This document shows, piece after piece, positions 1 to 9,048 of a DNA stretch of 64,000 nt. Both the position numbers and the translations under genes were made by a program. Under the pieces are notes generated by a model that made no database searches, was not told the origin of the DNA, and saw nothing but the letters and a program-made list of their open reading frames with translations. This DNA comes from Cyclobacteriaceae bacterium (GTDB lineage Bacteria; Bacteroidota; Bacteroidia; Cytophagales; Cyclobacteriaceae), in assembly GCA_022841475.1 (NCBI GenBank), contig JALHRJ010000014.1, positions 1 to 64,000 on the forward strand. Direction: 5' to 3'. Within the stretch, counting starts at the first letter, position 1. The number at the start of each line of letters is the position of its first letter.

Positions 1-44
1 AGGTTATTAATTTGTATCTTTTGCGGTCAAATTGATTTGATATA

Positions 45-1505
45 ATGGCCAAACTGAAAAACATAGTCAAACAACTTTCAGAGAATGATTATAAATCGAT
101 ATATGATTCATTAATTGAGAGTAATGCCGAAAAGTCTGCTCATTTGTTAAAAGCACTGCGCGAACGCCAGCTTTCTGACAGCAAGATTATGGTGGAATTG
201 GAAGTCAATGCCAACGCCTACTATACCCTCCGATCGCGCTTAAATCAGAAAATTGAAGAGCATTTGTTGCAACAGATGGAGAGCCCACGCACGGATATAC
301 TCCGGAAGGTGGCTAACCTGAACGAAGTGATTTTCTCTAAAAAACGAACGATTACCATTGCCACGCTGAAGAAGTTAGAGAAGGAGTTAATTGATTACGA
401 TCTGGCCAATGAACTTACAATTGTTTATAAATCACTGAAGAAAATTCACATCAATTCTCCGGAGCATTTCCAATACTCTCAGTTATACAACCGCCATGTT
501 GCCTACATGCTGGCGGTAGATAAAGCGGAGGATTTGATGACTGAATATTTTAAGAAATATGGCAACTTTTATCTTTCAAACGATGAAACAGAGAAGCTAG
601 GACTTTCTTTGCTAATGAAAGAAATGCAAAACGTTGCACGTATTTATGAATCGCACCGGCTTTATGTTTATCAAAGTTGCATGTTGGTTTTCCACAGGCT
701 TTTTGTTGAACCGGATGATAATTTACATGCGGATGGCGAATCGATAGAGGATATTTTTGCACACGTTCAGAAGATATTTGATACCTACAACCTTGATCCG
801 CTCTATTATCACCTCAATTTAATTTTTGAGTTCTTAAAGTTGGAGTATTATAACCATTACAAGGTTTATCGCCAGGTAGAAAAGCACTTTGAAGAAGTAA
901 ATGATGCGGCTACTAACTTGCTGGTAAACTATAGCTTTTACACATTTTCAGCCCGGTTCCTGATCACCAAGTTAGATCGCCATTTGCGTGTGGGTACCGA
1001 AAAGGAAATATATGGTGAAAACGAAAGTTTGTTTGAAGATATTGAGGCGGATATTCAGGATGTGCCCCGGCACACTATATTCATAATTTATCGGGCTCTT
1101 GGCTTCTACTACCTTGGTAAGTATGAAGAGGCCGCCAAACTAATAAATAGCTTATTAAACGAAGTGAGTCTCAAGAAGTATCCCTTTGTTCAAATGGAAG
1201 TGAAGGCCATTCTTGCTTTACAATATTGTATGCTGCGTGATTTTGAATTATTCAATCAACTTACCAGCAGTATCCAGCGACAAATTCGCTTGTTTGGAAA
1301 AGATGAATGTGAGAATGTATTGTTATTCCTGAAAATCTTAAAAATTGCTACAAGTGAAGCAAAGAAGGAGAAGGGAAAGAAAATCTCTTCAGTGATTCCT
1401 AAGTTTAAGGCGATTAACGTTACCTATTTTGCACCCACCTGTTTTGTAAGAATGGACGAACAGTTTATAGAAAACCTGACGGCTATCGATGCACCCGGCA
1501 CCTGA
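45..1505 (+). CDS. Conserved hypothetical helical protein
   Basis: I do not recognise a named family. The 486-residue product has no signal peptide or membrane segment and is rich in Leu, Glu and Lys, with predicted long helices throughout; the middle and C-terminal thirds (about residues 120-430) look like irregular TPR-type helical repeats. The ATG at 45 is the first in frame and gives a soluble start (MAKLKNIVKQ). It is convergent with the response regulator at 1507, with one base between the two stop codons, so the two genes share a very tight 3' junction. Role unknown; a cytoplasmic scaffold or regulatory partner is only a guess. Confidence 0.75.
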   Translation: MAKLKNIVKQLSENDYKSIYDSLIESNAEKSAHLLKALRERQLSDSKIMVELEVNANAYYTLRSRLNQKIEEHLLQQMESPRTDILRKVANLNEVIFSKKRTITIATLKKLEKELIDYDLANELTIVYKSLKKIHINSPEHFQYSQLYNRHVAYMLAVDKAEDLMTEYFKKYGNFYLSNDETEKLGLSLLMKEMQNVARIYESHRLYVYQSCMLVFHRLFVEPDDNLHADGESIEDIFAHVQKIFDTYNLDPLYYHLNLIFEFLKLEYYNHYKVYRQVEKHFEEVNDAATNLLVNYSFYTFSARFLITKLDRHLRVGTEKEIYGENESLFEDIEADIQDVPRHTIFIIYRALGFYYLGKYEEAAKLINSLLNEVSLKKYPFVQMEVKAILALQYCMLRDFELFNQLTSSIQRQIRLFGKDECENVLLFLKILKIATSEAKKEKGKKISSVIPKFKAINVTYFAPTCFVRMDEQFIENLTAIDAPGT

Positions 1506-1506
1506 C

Positions 1507-1914
1507 CTATACATTTAATTCTAAAATACTTTCGTGCGAAAGAGGCTTGTTCAGATAGAGTTTAACGTTTAGGTATTTTTTGGCTTTGTTAAAGTCTTGC
1601 GGATTGATAGAGGACGTTAACATAACAATCTTACATTTTTTCTTCACCAGGTTTCCGAATTTTTCGAATTCATCCAGAAACTGAAAACCATCCATCAAAG
1701 GCATATCGATATCGAGGAAGATAACATCGGGCAACACCTTATCAGCCACCTCTAATTTTTCAATGTTTCTTAGAAACTCGATGGCGCTTTTTGCACCCGT
1801 ATGCGTATAAATATGCTTGGTGATGGCTGCTGCTTCAATCATTTTTTGATTAATGAGATTATCAATCTCATTATCATCAATAAGCATGACAGTGCGGTAT
1901 TTGGGTTCGGACAT
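1507..1914 (-). CDS. Single-domain response regulator (CheY/Rcp1-like)
   Basis: A 135-residue stand-alone receiver domain. Visible landmarks are the acidic pocket IDDNEID near residues 12-18, the phospho-acceptor Asp68 in IFLDIDMP, the switch Thr/Ser in VMLTSS near residue 100, and the conserved Lys in LNKPLS near residue 123. There is no output domain, so it presumably relays phosphate to or modulates another protein. It belongs to the kind of short receivers that are numerous in Bacteroidota. No kinase lies beside it; the neighbour on the right is an aldehyde dehydrogenase on the same strand, 56 bp upstream, so co-transcription is possible but not shown. Confidence 0.9.
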   Translation of the reverse strand: MSEPKYRTVMLIDDNEIDNLINQKMIEAAAITKHIYTHTGAKSAIEFLRNIEKLEVADKVLPDVIFLDIDMPLMDGFQFLDEFEKFGNLVKKKCKIVMLTSSINPQDFNKAKKYLNVKLYLNKPLSHESILELNV

Positions 1915-1970
1915 AGAATTTCAATCAGTGTTTATAAAAATACTCCTAAGCATCTTGATTTGCAAACGAA

Positions 1971-3512
1971 CTAAATTTCAAATTTAATCCCTTGGGCCAG
2001 CGGTAAACTGTCGCCAAAGTTAATCGTGTTGGTTTGTCTTCGCATATAGACTTTCCATGAATCGGAGCCCGATTCGCGACCGCCACCCGTTTCTTTTTCG
2101 CCACCAAAGGCACCCCCGATTTCCGCCCCCGAGGTACCTATGTTCACGTTGGCAATGCCACAGTCAGAGCCGGCATGCGAAAGAAACTTTTCCATCTCCT
2201 GCATCTGCGTTGTCATTAGCGCAGAGGATAAACCTTGCTTCACTCCGTTTTGGAAAGAGATGGCCTCCTCCAGTGTCTTGTACTTGATCAGGTATAAGAT
2301 CGGTGCAAAAGTTTCCTGTTGAACGATCTCAAAACTATTTTTCACTTCAGCAATGGCGGGTTTCACATAACAGCCTGATTCATAACCTTTTCCTTTAAGC
2401 ACACCACCGGCTACAATAAAAGATCCACCTTCAGCTTTAACTTTTTGTAAAGCATTGCGATAGGCTTTAACAGCAAGCGTATCAATGAGCGGACCCACGT
2501 GATTGGTTTCATCCAGAGGATTGCCAATATTTAGTTGACTATAACTTTTCTTCAGCTTCTCTTTTACCGCATCGTATACATTTTCATGCACGATCAGTCT
2601 GCGCGTGGTAGTGCAGCGCTGGCCGGCCGTGCCTACAGCACCAAACAAAGCTCCTCGAATGGACATTTCAAGATTGGCATGTTCGGAGATTATTATAGCG
2701 TTGTTGCCTCCAAGTTCCAGTAATGCGCGTCCCAATCTTTCAGCAACAGTTTTTCCAACGGCCTTGCCCATGCGCACACTGCCAGTGGCGGATACTAAAG
2801 GTATATTTTCGTCCGCTGACATGCGCTGACCAATTTTATAATCACCGTTAACGATACAAGATACTCCTTCGGGTACTCCATTTATTTTAAAAACTTCATT
2901 CACGATATTCTGACATGCAATGCTACACAACGGAGTCTTCTCAGAAGGCTTCCAGATGCAGGTATCCCCGCACACCCAGGCGATCATAGCATTCCAGGCC
3001 CAAACGGCTACCGGAAAATTAAAAGCAGAAATGATTCCAACAACTCCCAGTGGATGATATTGCTCATACATTCTGTGCTGCGGACGTTCGGAGTGCATGG
3101 TAAGTCCGTGAAGCTGTCGCGATAAGCCCACGGCAAAGTCGCAGATGTCAATCATTTCCTGTACTTCGCCTAATCCTTCCTGATAGGATTTGCCCATCTC
3201 ATAAGAAACAAGTTTGCCAAGTGGTTCTTTGTATTTGCGCAAGGCAATTCCTACCTGTCGTACTACCTCACCGCGCCTGGGGGCGGGAACTTGTCTCCAT
3301 TCAAGAAATGCTTGTTGCGCTTGCTTTACTACTTTATCGAAAGCAACATCATCGGTGGATTGCACCCTGCCGATTAGTTTTCCATCTGCCGGAGAAAAGG
3401 AAGCAATGGATGTACCTTTAGACCGGAGCCATTTTTGGCCCGTTGAAGTACCTGAGTTTGATTTTTTGATTCCGAGTTTAGTGAGGGCTTCCGCGATGCC
3501 AAAGTTTTTCAT
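1971..3512 (-). CDS. ALDH7-family aldehyde dehydrogenase (piperideine-6-carboxylate / aminoadipate semialdehyde type)
   Basis: A 513-residue NAD(P)-dependent aldehyde dehydrogenase. Catalytic Cys300 sits in GTAGQRCTTTRR and the general-base Glu266 in ELGGNNA. The ELGGNNA form, the GGEKETGGGRESGSDSW stretch near the C-terminus and the overall length are typical of ALDH7 (antiquitin, AmaB/Pcd), whose known reaction oxidises alpha-aminoadipate semialdehyde (in equilibrium with piperideine-6-carboxylate) in lysine catabolism. The substrate is inferred from the family only; no lysine-degradation genes are adjacent. The upstream gene on the same strand is HtrA, 33 bp away. The ATG at 3512 fits the family's N-terminus. 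Confidence 0.9.
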   Translation of the reverse strand: MKNFGIAEALTKLGIKKSNSGTSTGQKWLRSKGTSIASFSPADGKLIGRVQSTDDVAFDKVVKQAQQAFLEWRQVPAPRRGEVVRQVGIALRKYKEPLGKLVSYEMGKSYQEGLGEVQEMIDICDFAVGLSRQLHGLTMHSERPQHRMYEQYHPLGVVGIISAFNFPVAVWAWNAMIAWVCGDTCIWKPSEKTPLCSIACQNIVNEVFKINGVPEGVSCIVNGDYKIGQRMSADENIPLVSATGSVRMGKAVGKTVAERLGRALLELGGNNAIIISEHANLEMSIRGALFGAVGTAGQRCTTTRRLIVHENVYDAVKEKLKKSYSQLNIGNPLDETNHVGPLIDTLAVKAYRNALQKVKAEGGSFIVAGGVLKGKGYESGCYVKPAIAEVKNSFEIVQQETFAPILYLIKYKTLEEAISFQNGVKQGLSSALMTTQMQEMEKFLSHAGSDCGIANVNIGTSGAEIGGAFGGEKETGGGRESGSDSWKVYMRRQTNTINFGDSLPLAQGIKFEI

Positions 3513-3545
3513 GGGATAATTATTGTAGCAGGTAAAGCTACTAAA

Positions 3546-4976
3546 TTACCAATCCAACCCAATTGTTTGCCGCTCGCCATGGGTCATTACACCTTCAATC
3601 AGCACGCCTCCTTTTTTCATTTCCATAGCGCGATTAAGATCGCTCACGTTATCAATCGCTACTTTGTCGATGTGAGTAATAATAAAGTTCTCTTTAACTC
3701 CGGCCTTTTTCCATTTCCCAAAGGAAACTTTTTTCACCAACACGCCACCATCGAGGTTAAGTTCAGTAAGTTTTGAATAGGGTACTTCTTCCAATATGGC
3801 ACCCTCAAGTTCGTAGCTTACTACTTTCTTTTTTACTTCTTCGGAGCCCTGAAAGTTTTTTAAGGTTGCCGTAACTTCTTTTTGTTCTCCGTTTCTTAGA
3901 AATTTTACCTGTATAGTTTGCCCCGGTCTTTTACGAGCCACCCATTCCTGCAATTCGGAAGTTCCATGCACTTCGTGATTATCGATGGCAGTAATTACAT
4001 CACCGTTTTCCAGTCCGGAAACTTCGGCTGCACTTCCTTTATTTACAAATCGTACAAATACACCTTGTACTACATTCAGGTTTTGATCTTCTGCTAAATC
4101 TGCTGTTACATCAATAATCTGTACGCCCAGCAACCCGCGTTGAACCTGTCCATACTCAAGTAGATCATTCATTATTTTTTTTACAAGGCTTACAGGAATG
4201 GCAAAAGAATAACCACTATAGCCACCGGTTGCTGTTGCAATGGCAGAGTTGATACCGATCAACTCACCTTTTAAATTTACCAAGGCTCCGCCACTATTTC
4301 CGGGATTAACTGCTGCGTCTGTTTGAATAAAAGATTCTACCTGAAGATTATTTTTGTCACCCAATATTCCTATGTTACGAGCTTTGGCACTTACTATTCC
4401 AGCGGTTACGGTTGAGTTAAGATCAAAAGGATTTCCAATGGCTAATACCCATTCACCAGTAGTTATGCCATCTGAATCTCCGTATTTAATAAAGGGTAGG
4501 TTGCGTGCTTTTACTTTAAGCAGTGCCAAATCCGTGCTGGGATCCTGTCCTACTACTTTCGCATAAAATCGTTGATTGTTATTTAATACTACTTCAATAG
4601 AGTTCGCCTCTTCAATTACATGATAGTTGGTAACAATGTAGCCGTCATCTGAAATGATTACGCCCGAACCGGAAGCGCGAGCCTGTGGATTCAGATATTG
4701 ATCCAATGCATTGATACTAAATCGGCCGCCTCCGTATACCGTACGAATGTGAACTACTGCGGGGGTCACATGCCGTGCGGCCGCCTCAAAATTTATTCCT
4801 GTTGCGATTTTGTTTAAAGAATCGGGAGCATAATTGGTGAAACGTAGGTTTTGCCTTTCTTCTATTGAACTATAAGCAGGACCCGCATCATAGAATTTAA
4901 GTGTAAAGATGGAGCCAACAATGGCTCCAATAAATGCGGTGCAGACAACCAATAGAATTAACAACGAACGCTTCAT
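3546..4976 (-). CDS. HtrA/DegP-type periplasmic serine protease
   Basis: A 476-residue trypsin-like protease with two PDZ domains, family S1C. An N-terminal membrane anchor or uncleaved signal covers about residues 4-27. The catalytic triad is visible: His119 in TNYHVIE, Asp149 in STDLALL, Ser228 in NPGNSGGAL. PDZ1 is around residues 270-365 and a second, shorter PDZ-like domain around 385-476. Family knowledge: degrades or refolds misfolded envelope proteins. It lies upstream of the ALDH7 gene on the same strand and downstream (in chromosome order) of Hsp20, so protein-quality genes are neighbours here. Confidence 0.93.
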   Translation of the reverse strand: MKRSLLILLVVCTAFIGAIVGSIFTLKFYDAGPAYSSIEERQNLRFTNYAPDSLNKIATGINFEAAARHVTPAVVHIRTVYGGGRFSINALDQYLNPQARASGSGVIISDDGYIVTNYHVIEEANSIEVVLNNNQRFYAKVVGQDPSTDLALLKVKARNLPFIKYGDSDGITTGEWVLAIGNPFDLNSTVTAGIVSAKARNIGILGDKNNLQVESFIQTDAAVNPGNSGGALVNLKGELIGINSAIATATGGYSGYSFAIPVSLVKKIMNDLLEYGQVQRGLLGVQIIDVTADLAEDQNLNVVQGVFVRFVNKGSAAEVSGLENGDVITAIDNHEVHGTSELQEWVARKRPGQTIQVKFLRNGEQKEVTATLKNFQGSEEVKKKVVSYELEGAILEEVPYSKLTELNLDGGVLVKKVSFGKWKKAGVKENFIITHIDKVAIDNVSDLNRAMEMKKGGVLIEGVMTHGERQTIGLDW

Positions 4977-5067
4977 AACCGTCTCTTTGTGGTAAGGTAC
5001 GGGTAATCAGGTAAATGGATAAGTGAAAAAATGATTTTTTTGAATTTCTCCCGCCAAACAAACAAAA

Positions 5068-5094
5068 GCGCCCTTCCGTTTCCGAAAAGGCGCC
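5068..5094 (-). terminator. Probable rho-independent terminator after hsp20
   Basis: On the minus strand a GC-rich hairpin (GCGCC arms at both ends, enclosing a weaker TTTTC/GGAAG pairing) is followed by TTTTGTTTG. It lies 42 bp beyond the Hsp20 stop codon in the direction of that gene's transcription, so it most likely ends the hsp20 message. Confidence 0.55.
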
Positions 5095-5102
5095 AACCCT
5101 AA

Positions 5103-5118
5103 CCCGATAGCTATCGGG
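5103..5118. repeat. 16-bp perfect palindrome CCCGATAGCTATCGGG
   Basis: A perfect 16-bp palindrome lies between the putative hsp20 terminator and the hsp20 stop codon. From memory, this CCCGATAG/CTATCGGG sequence recurs in intergenic regions of many Bacteroidota genomes; I see only this copy in the window. It may be a dispersed REP-like element or part of the terminator region. Confidence 0.5.
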
Positions 5119-5136
5119 ACAACCCCACTTCTTTGA

Positions 5137-5565
5137 TTAGTTCACTTTAATCGTTTGTTTCAACGCTTTCTTTTCATCCTTCGGGATAGTAAGCTCCAGA
5201 ATTCCGTTGTTATACTTTGCGTTGATTTTGGAAGCATCTACGTTTTCAGGTAAGGAGAAAGAACGATTGAAGGCACCATACTGAGTTTCGATGGTATGAT
5301 AATTTTTGTCTTTCTTCTCGGTAGAGAACTTGCGCTCGCCACTTACCGTGAGATAATTGTCATTCAATTCGATTTTGAAATCTTCCTTACTAATGCCAGG
5401 CACAGCCAGATGCACTTCAAAAGCCTCAGGGGTTTCAACAATATCTACTTTAGGAACGAAAGCACTGCCACCAGAGCGGGCCAATGAATCGTTGAAGAAC
5501 TTATCCACCAGCGCACTGAATGTGGTAGGTGTAAAGTCGTTGGTGTTATAGCGGATGATGCTCAT
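5137..5565 (-). CDS. Hsp20 / alpha-crystallin small heat-shock protein
   Basis: A 142-residue small heat-shock chaperone when started at the ATG at 5565 (MSIIRYNTND). A longer frame reaches 5610 but its extra 15 residues do not resemble the family. The alpha-crystallin domain spans about residues 35-140, with the VHLAVPGISKEDFKIEL strand region, the LTVSGERK strand, and the NAKYNNGILELTIPK block containing the GILEL form of the conserved G-x-L signature. The C-terminal IKVN is a likely I-x-V oligomerisation motif. Cytoplasmic; binds unfolding proteins. Transcribed alone, with a likely terminator about 45 bp downstream. Confidence 0.93.
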   Translation of the reverse strand: MSIIRYNTNDFTPTTFSALVDKFFNDSLARSGGSAFVPKVDIVETPEAFEVHLAVPGISKEDFKIELNDNYLTVSGERKFSTEKKDKNYHTIETQYGAFNRSFSLPENVDASKINAKYNNGILELTIPKDEKKALKQTIKVN

Positions 5566-5718
5566 AGTATTAATTTTTTTGGTTTGACATAAGTTTTTTA
5601 ATCCATCCATTCTCTAGTGAAAAGTATGCCGACCCAATTTTAGGGTATAAAAACAGACAGTATGGCTGTTTATTAACTTAATTGAGTCAATAAGATGACA
5701 TTAAGTCCGGAATTTTCT

Positions 5719-7443
5719 CTATATTCTCGCCTGGTAGGTATAGAGTTGATAGTAGCGGCCTTGTCTCGAAATCAGATCTTCGTGGCGTCCCTGCTCCTGA
5801 ATCTGCCCGTTTTCGATTACCAATATTTGATTCGCCTGACGGATCGTGCTTAGCCTGTGGGCGATTACAAACGTAGTTCGGCCTTGCATGAGGGTGCGCA
5901 AACTTTCCTGAATATAGCTTTCACTTTCTGTATCCAGGTTGGAAGTGGCTTCATCTAAAATGAGGATTCTTGGGTTGGCAAGAATAGCTCGGGCGATGGC
6001 AATCCTTTGTCGCTGACCACCCGATAATTTTACACCACGTTCACCAATCACCGTTTCTAAACCTTTTTCAAAGCGATCGGTAAACTCATTAACAAAAGCA
6101 GCTTTAACAGCTTTTTGTAGTTCTTGCTCTGTTGAGTTGGGACGTGGAAATAAAATATTTTCGCGAATTGTTCCTTCAAATAAAAAGTCATCCTGCAACA
6201 CGACACCCAACTGACTGCGGTAACTATCCAGAGAGATTTTACTCATATCAATCCCGTCCACGGTAATCGTACCGCTTTCGGGATTTAGAAAAGAAGCAGC
6301 CAATCCTGCAATGGTTGTCTTTCCAGAACCCGATGTGCCTACCAGTGCAGTTACCGATCCGACCGGAGCAGAGAAAGTAATATTTTTTAGTACCGGCTTC
6401 CCTTCTTCATAGGAGAATGACACATTCTTAAATTCAATGTTGCCCTTCATTTCGCCAATTTTTATGGTACGCACGGTGCCATCGTCTTCTACGGGTGTAT
6501 TCATTAACTCTTCAGTACGATCCAATCCTGCAAAAGCTTCTGTTAACTGACTGCCTATGTTACTCATCTGCACAATAGGCGCAATCATAAATACCATAAA
6601 CATGGTGAACTGGAGAAAATCACCGGCACTTAAATTGAAATAGCCACTAAGGCCCATAATGCCTACACTGGCAAGGCCCACTAAAAATGTTCCGGAACTG
6701 GTAACAAAACTGGTGGAGGTTAAACTCTTCTTCACGTTTTGGAAAAGTTGATCGACTCCTTTTTCAAAAACTTTTATTTCCTGTTGCTCGGCATTAAAGC
6801 CTTTTATAACCCGCACACCATTTAATGTTTCGGTCAATCGACCCGTAACATCGGCCGTTATTTTTCCACGTTCGCGAAAAACAGGCCGGATGATAGAAAA
6901 AGCTTTCATGGTGATCACACCAAAAATGGACATGGGCAATAAGACGAACAGTGTCATCAACGGATTAATGTAGATAAGAAATCCAACAGAGATAATGGCC
7001 GTTAAGGTTCCACCTACCAATTGCACCAAACCAGTGCCTACTAAATTGCGCACACCTTCAACATCGTTCATCACCCGGCTTACCAGGGCTCCGGATTTTT
7101 GATTGTCGAAAAATCGTATAGGTAAACGCAGTAAATGTTTTTGCACTTTGGATCGAAGTACAGAGATGAGATGCTGCGCTTCCACACTTAATATTTTGGT
7201 TAATAAAAATGAGGTGACCGCTTGAATCAAAATGGCAATGGTCAGAAAAGTAAGCAGCAAGGGAAGCTTATCGAGTTCCTTGTTAACAAGAATATCATCC
7301 ATAAAGGGTTTAGTAGCCCAGGGTGGAACGAGACCAGCTGCCCTGCTTATGATAATTAGGATCAGACCCACAAAAAGGAGCTTCTTTCTAGGCCAGATGA
7401 TGGTTTTAAATACTTCGCGAAGTGAGACTTTGGATTTAGACAT
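5719..7443 (-). CDS. MsbA-like ABC exporter (fused permease and ATPase)
   Basis: A 574-residue half-transporter: six transmembrane helices in about residues 15-310, then a nucleotide-binding domain. Walker A is GTSGSGKTT near residue 371, the signature is LSGGQRQRIAIARA near 475, Walker B is ILILDEATSNLD, and the H-loop is IAHRLSTI. Family knowledge: homodimeric exporters of lipids, peptides or drugs; the MsbA/MdlB-type layout fits, but the substrate cannot be read from the sequence. It stands alone, with a roughly 150-bp gap to hsp20 on one side and about 100 bp to the Fic gene on the other. Confidence 0.92.
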   Translation of the reverse strand: MSKSKVSLREVFKTIIWPRKKLLFVGLILIIISRAAGLVPPWATKPFMDDILVNKELDKLPLLLTFLTIAILIQAVTSFLLTKILSVEAQHLISVLRSKVQKHLLRLPIRFFDNQKSGALVSRVMNDVEGVRNLVGTGLVQLVGGTLTAIISVGFLIYINPLMTLFVLLPMSIFGVITMKAFSIIRPVFRERGKITADVTGRLTETLNGVRVIKGFNAEQQEIKVFEKGVDQLFQNVKKSLTSTSFVTSSGTFLVGLASVGIMGLSGYFNLSAGDFLQFTMFMVFMIAPIVQMSNIGSQLTEAFAGLDRTEELMNTPVEDDGTVRTIKIGEMKGNIEFKNVSFSYEEGKPVLKNITFSAPVGSVTALVGTSGSGKTTIAGLAASFLNPESGTITVDGIDMSKISLDSYRSQLGVVLQDDFLFEGTIRENILFPRPNSTEQELQKAVKAAFVNEFTDRFEKGLETVIGERGVKLSGGQRQRIAIARAILANPRILILDEATSNLDTESESYIQESLRTLMQGRTTFVIAHRLSTIRQANQILVIENGQIQEQGRHEDLISRQGRYYQLYTYQARI

Positions 7444-7546
7444 AAGGTAGAGCTCGGTAATACTTGTAAGACGAGTAGACGATTATTTTAGTCTGCATAC
7501 TGTTTAATTATTGATAATTTTTTGGTAGTAGCAGTATAGGGTGTGG

Positions 7547-8689
7547 TTATTCGAATAATTGAATGTATTTTTTAAAAGCGAAAATTCGATTTCTTTTAAA
7601 CCCAGTTTGTTCTATTAAAATTCCCATTCTAATAAAATCATTAATTAACCGGTTTGCAGTTGTGATATTAATTTTAAGAAGAGAGGCGACTTCGGAGGCA
7701 TGTACAATCGGGCGTTTATACAACTCCTTCATTAAAAGTTGGGCTAATACAGTCTTTTTCCCTAACGTAACGATTTTAAGTGTTTCAATTTCTTCCTTAA
7801 GTTGCAGTACCTTTTTGAACGTTTCAATAGAATTCTCAGCAGTTTCCCGGATACCTACTAAAAAAAATTTTAACCATTGATGCATATCGTTTTTACTACG
7901 CACAATCATTAGATTATCGTAGTATAAAATTTTATTTTTTTCGAAAAAATGTGATAAGTATAATGTTGGTTTTGATAATACTTGATTGCTGACCAGATAT
8001 AATGTAATGAGTAAACGTCCTAACCTTCCATTACCATCTAAAAAAGGGTGGATAGTTTCAAACTGATAGTGAGCAATTGCAATTTTGATAAGGTGCGGTA
8101 CTTTTATGTCGGTATTGTGAATAAAATTTTCCAAATCACCCATAAGATCAGCAAGATGATCATGGTGAGGAGGTATGAATGTTGCATCGGCAAGACTTGC
8201 CCCGCCAATCCAATTTTGACTTATCCGAAATTCGCCCGGATGTTTGTTCTTTCCACGCACACCTTGCAGAAGTTGGCGATGAGTTTGTTTTAGTAGCCGA
8301 TTGCTTAGGGGCAAATGCTTTAACTCTTGAATGGCCGAATTGATTGCTTTAATGTAATTCTGGACTTCATCCCAATCGTCTCGTTTTTCGGGCCCAATGT
8401 CGCTTTCTTTCATCAAAGCCTCACCGATGTGCGTTTGTGTTCCTTCGATGCGGCTGCTTAGGGTGGCCTCTTTTGTAATATGCATGATGATAAAAAAGTC
8501 TACATCAGGCACCAGCATGCCAAACGCATTTAATTCACCTAATTTGCGGTCTGCATCACTAAGAAGCTGAACGATTTCTTCCGAATCAATGAGCCAGGGA
8601 TGATTTACTTCAGTAGGAAGAAAGCTTCTATAATTGTATTGCTTTTGCCACTGACCAGCTTTAAATGACGACAGTGTTGGAGATGCCAT
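7547..8689 (-). CDS. Fic family protein with C-terminal winged helix
   Basis: A 380-residue class II-like Fic protein. Residues 78-83 (SSRIEG) match the inhibitory S/T-x-x-x-E-G/N helix motif in the N-terminal part; the Fic core motif HPFLDGNGRLGR spans residues 214-225, with catalytic His214 and an intact loop. The last 70 residues (VHASEVASLLKINITTANRLINDF) form a winged helix. Fic enzymes transfer AMP or other nucleotides to hydroxyl side chains of target proteins; the target is unknown. The ATG at 8689 was chosen over a TTG six codons upstream. No partner antitoxin is adjacent, consistent with an in-cis inhibitory helix. An inverted repeat lies just upstream. Confidence 0.92.
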   Translation of the reverse strand: MASPTLSSFKAGQWQKQYNYRSFLPTEVNHPWLIDSEEIVQLLSDADRKLGELNAFGMLVPDVDFFIIMHITKEATLSSRIEGTQTHIGEALMKESDIGPEKRDDWDEVQNYIKAINSAIQELKHLPLSNRLLKQTHRQLLQGVRGKNKHPGEFRISQNWIGGASLADATFIPPHHDHLADLMGDLENFIHNTDIKVPHLIKIAIAHYQFETIHPFLDGNGRLGRLLITLYLVSNQVLSKPTLYLSHFFEKNKILYYDNLMIVRSKNDMHQWLKFFLVGIRETAENSIETFKKVLQLKEEIETLKIVTLGKKTVLAQLLMKELYKRPIVHASEVASLLKINITTANRLINDFIRMGILIEQTGFKRNRIFAFKKYIQLFE

Positions 8690-8701
8690 AGGAATGATTA
8701 T

Positions 8702-8750
8702 GTGCAAATATAATTATTTTTAATTGCACTAAATCGACTAAGTGCAAATA
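8702..8750 (-). promoter_or_regulatory. fic promoter region with inverted repeat and TATATTTG box
   Basis: The minus strand carries TATATTTG (8705-8712), matching the Bacteroidota -7 element TAnnTTTG. Upstream of it lies an inverted repeat TTGCACT-N10-AGTGCAA (8724-8730 and 8741-8747), and one arm recurs as GTGCAAATA at 8702-8710 and 8742-8750. This arrangement suits autoregulation by the winged helix at the end of the Fic protein, which is an inference. Confidence 0.45.
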
Positions 8751-8793
8751 AGACTTCTTATATAGTAGATTTAAAATAGATAGGAAGAAATAA

Positions 8794-8823
8794 AAAAACA
8801 CTCATGTTCATATGAGTGTTTTT
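8794..8823 (-). terminator. Terminator after tRNA-Asn
   Basis: A 12-bp perfect stem (AAAAACACTCAT paired with its complement around a 6-nt loop) lies just beyond the 3' end of tRNA-Asn on its strand; the A/T ends provide the U-tract. It would also serve transcription coming the other way. Confidence 0.7.
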
Positions 8824-8828
8824 AAAAG

Positions 8829-8902
8829 CTCTCCCTTTTGGACTTGAACCAAAGACCCTCTGATTAACAGTCAGATGCTCTAACCAGCTGAGCTAAGGGA
8901 GA
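8829..8902 (-). tRNA. tRNA-Asn (GTT)
   Basis: A 74-nt cloverleaf on the minus strand: acceptor TCTCCCT/AGGGAGA with discriminator G, D-arm with GCTCAGCTGGTTAGAGC, anticodon loop CTGTTAA giving GTT, and T-arm with GGTTCAAGTCC. CCA is not encoded. The first exact pairing and the GTT anticodon make Asn clear. Confidence 0.95.
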
Positions 8903-8999
8903 ATACTAATTCCAACCTGAATTGGGAGTGCAATATTACAGGTTTGAGCCCGAAATATCCAAATACTCAAAAAATATTCTCTTTTCGAATGTAAAACTC

Positions 9000-9048
9000 T
9001 TGTTAGGCATATTCCGTTGATTAACTTTGAAAATAAAAGTACTTTTAT
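9000..9048 (+). promoter_or_regulatory. Promoter and 16-bp palindromic operator before the 9049 gene
   Basis: TTG (9000-9002), a 19-bp spacer and TAACTTTG (9022-9029) form a textbook Bacteroidota sigma-A promoter. The expected start of transcription, near 9036, falls in a perfect 16-bp palindrome ATAAAAGTACTTTTAT (9033-9048) that ends right at the ATG. A protein bound there would block both start site and translation initiation. The same AAAGTACTTT core precedes creD. Confidence 0.7.
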
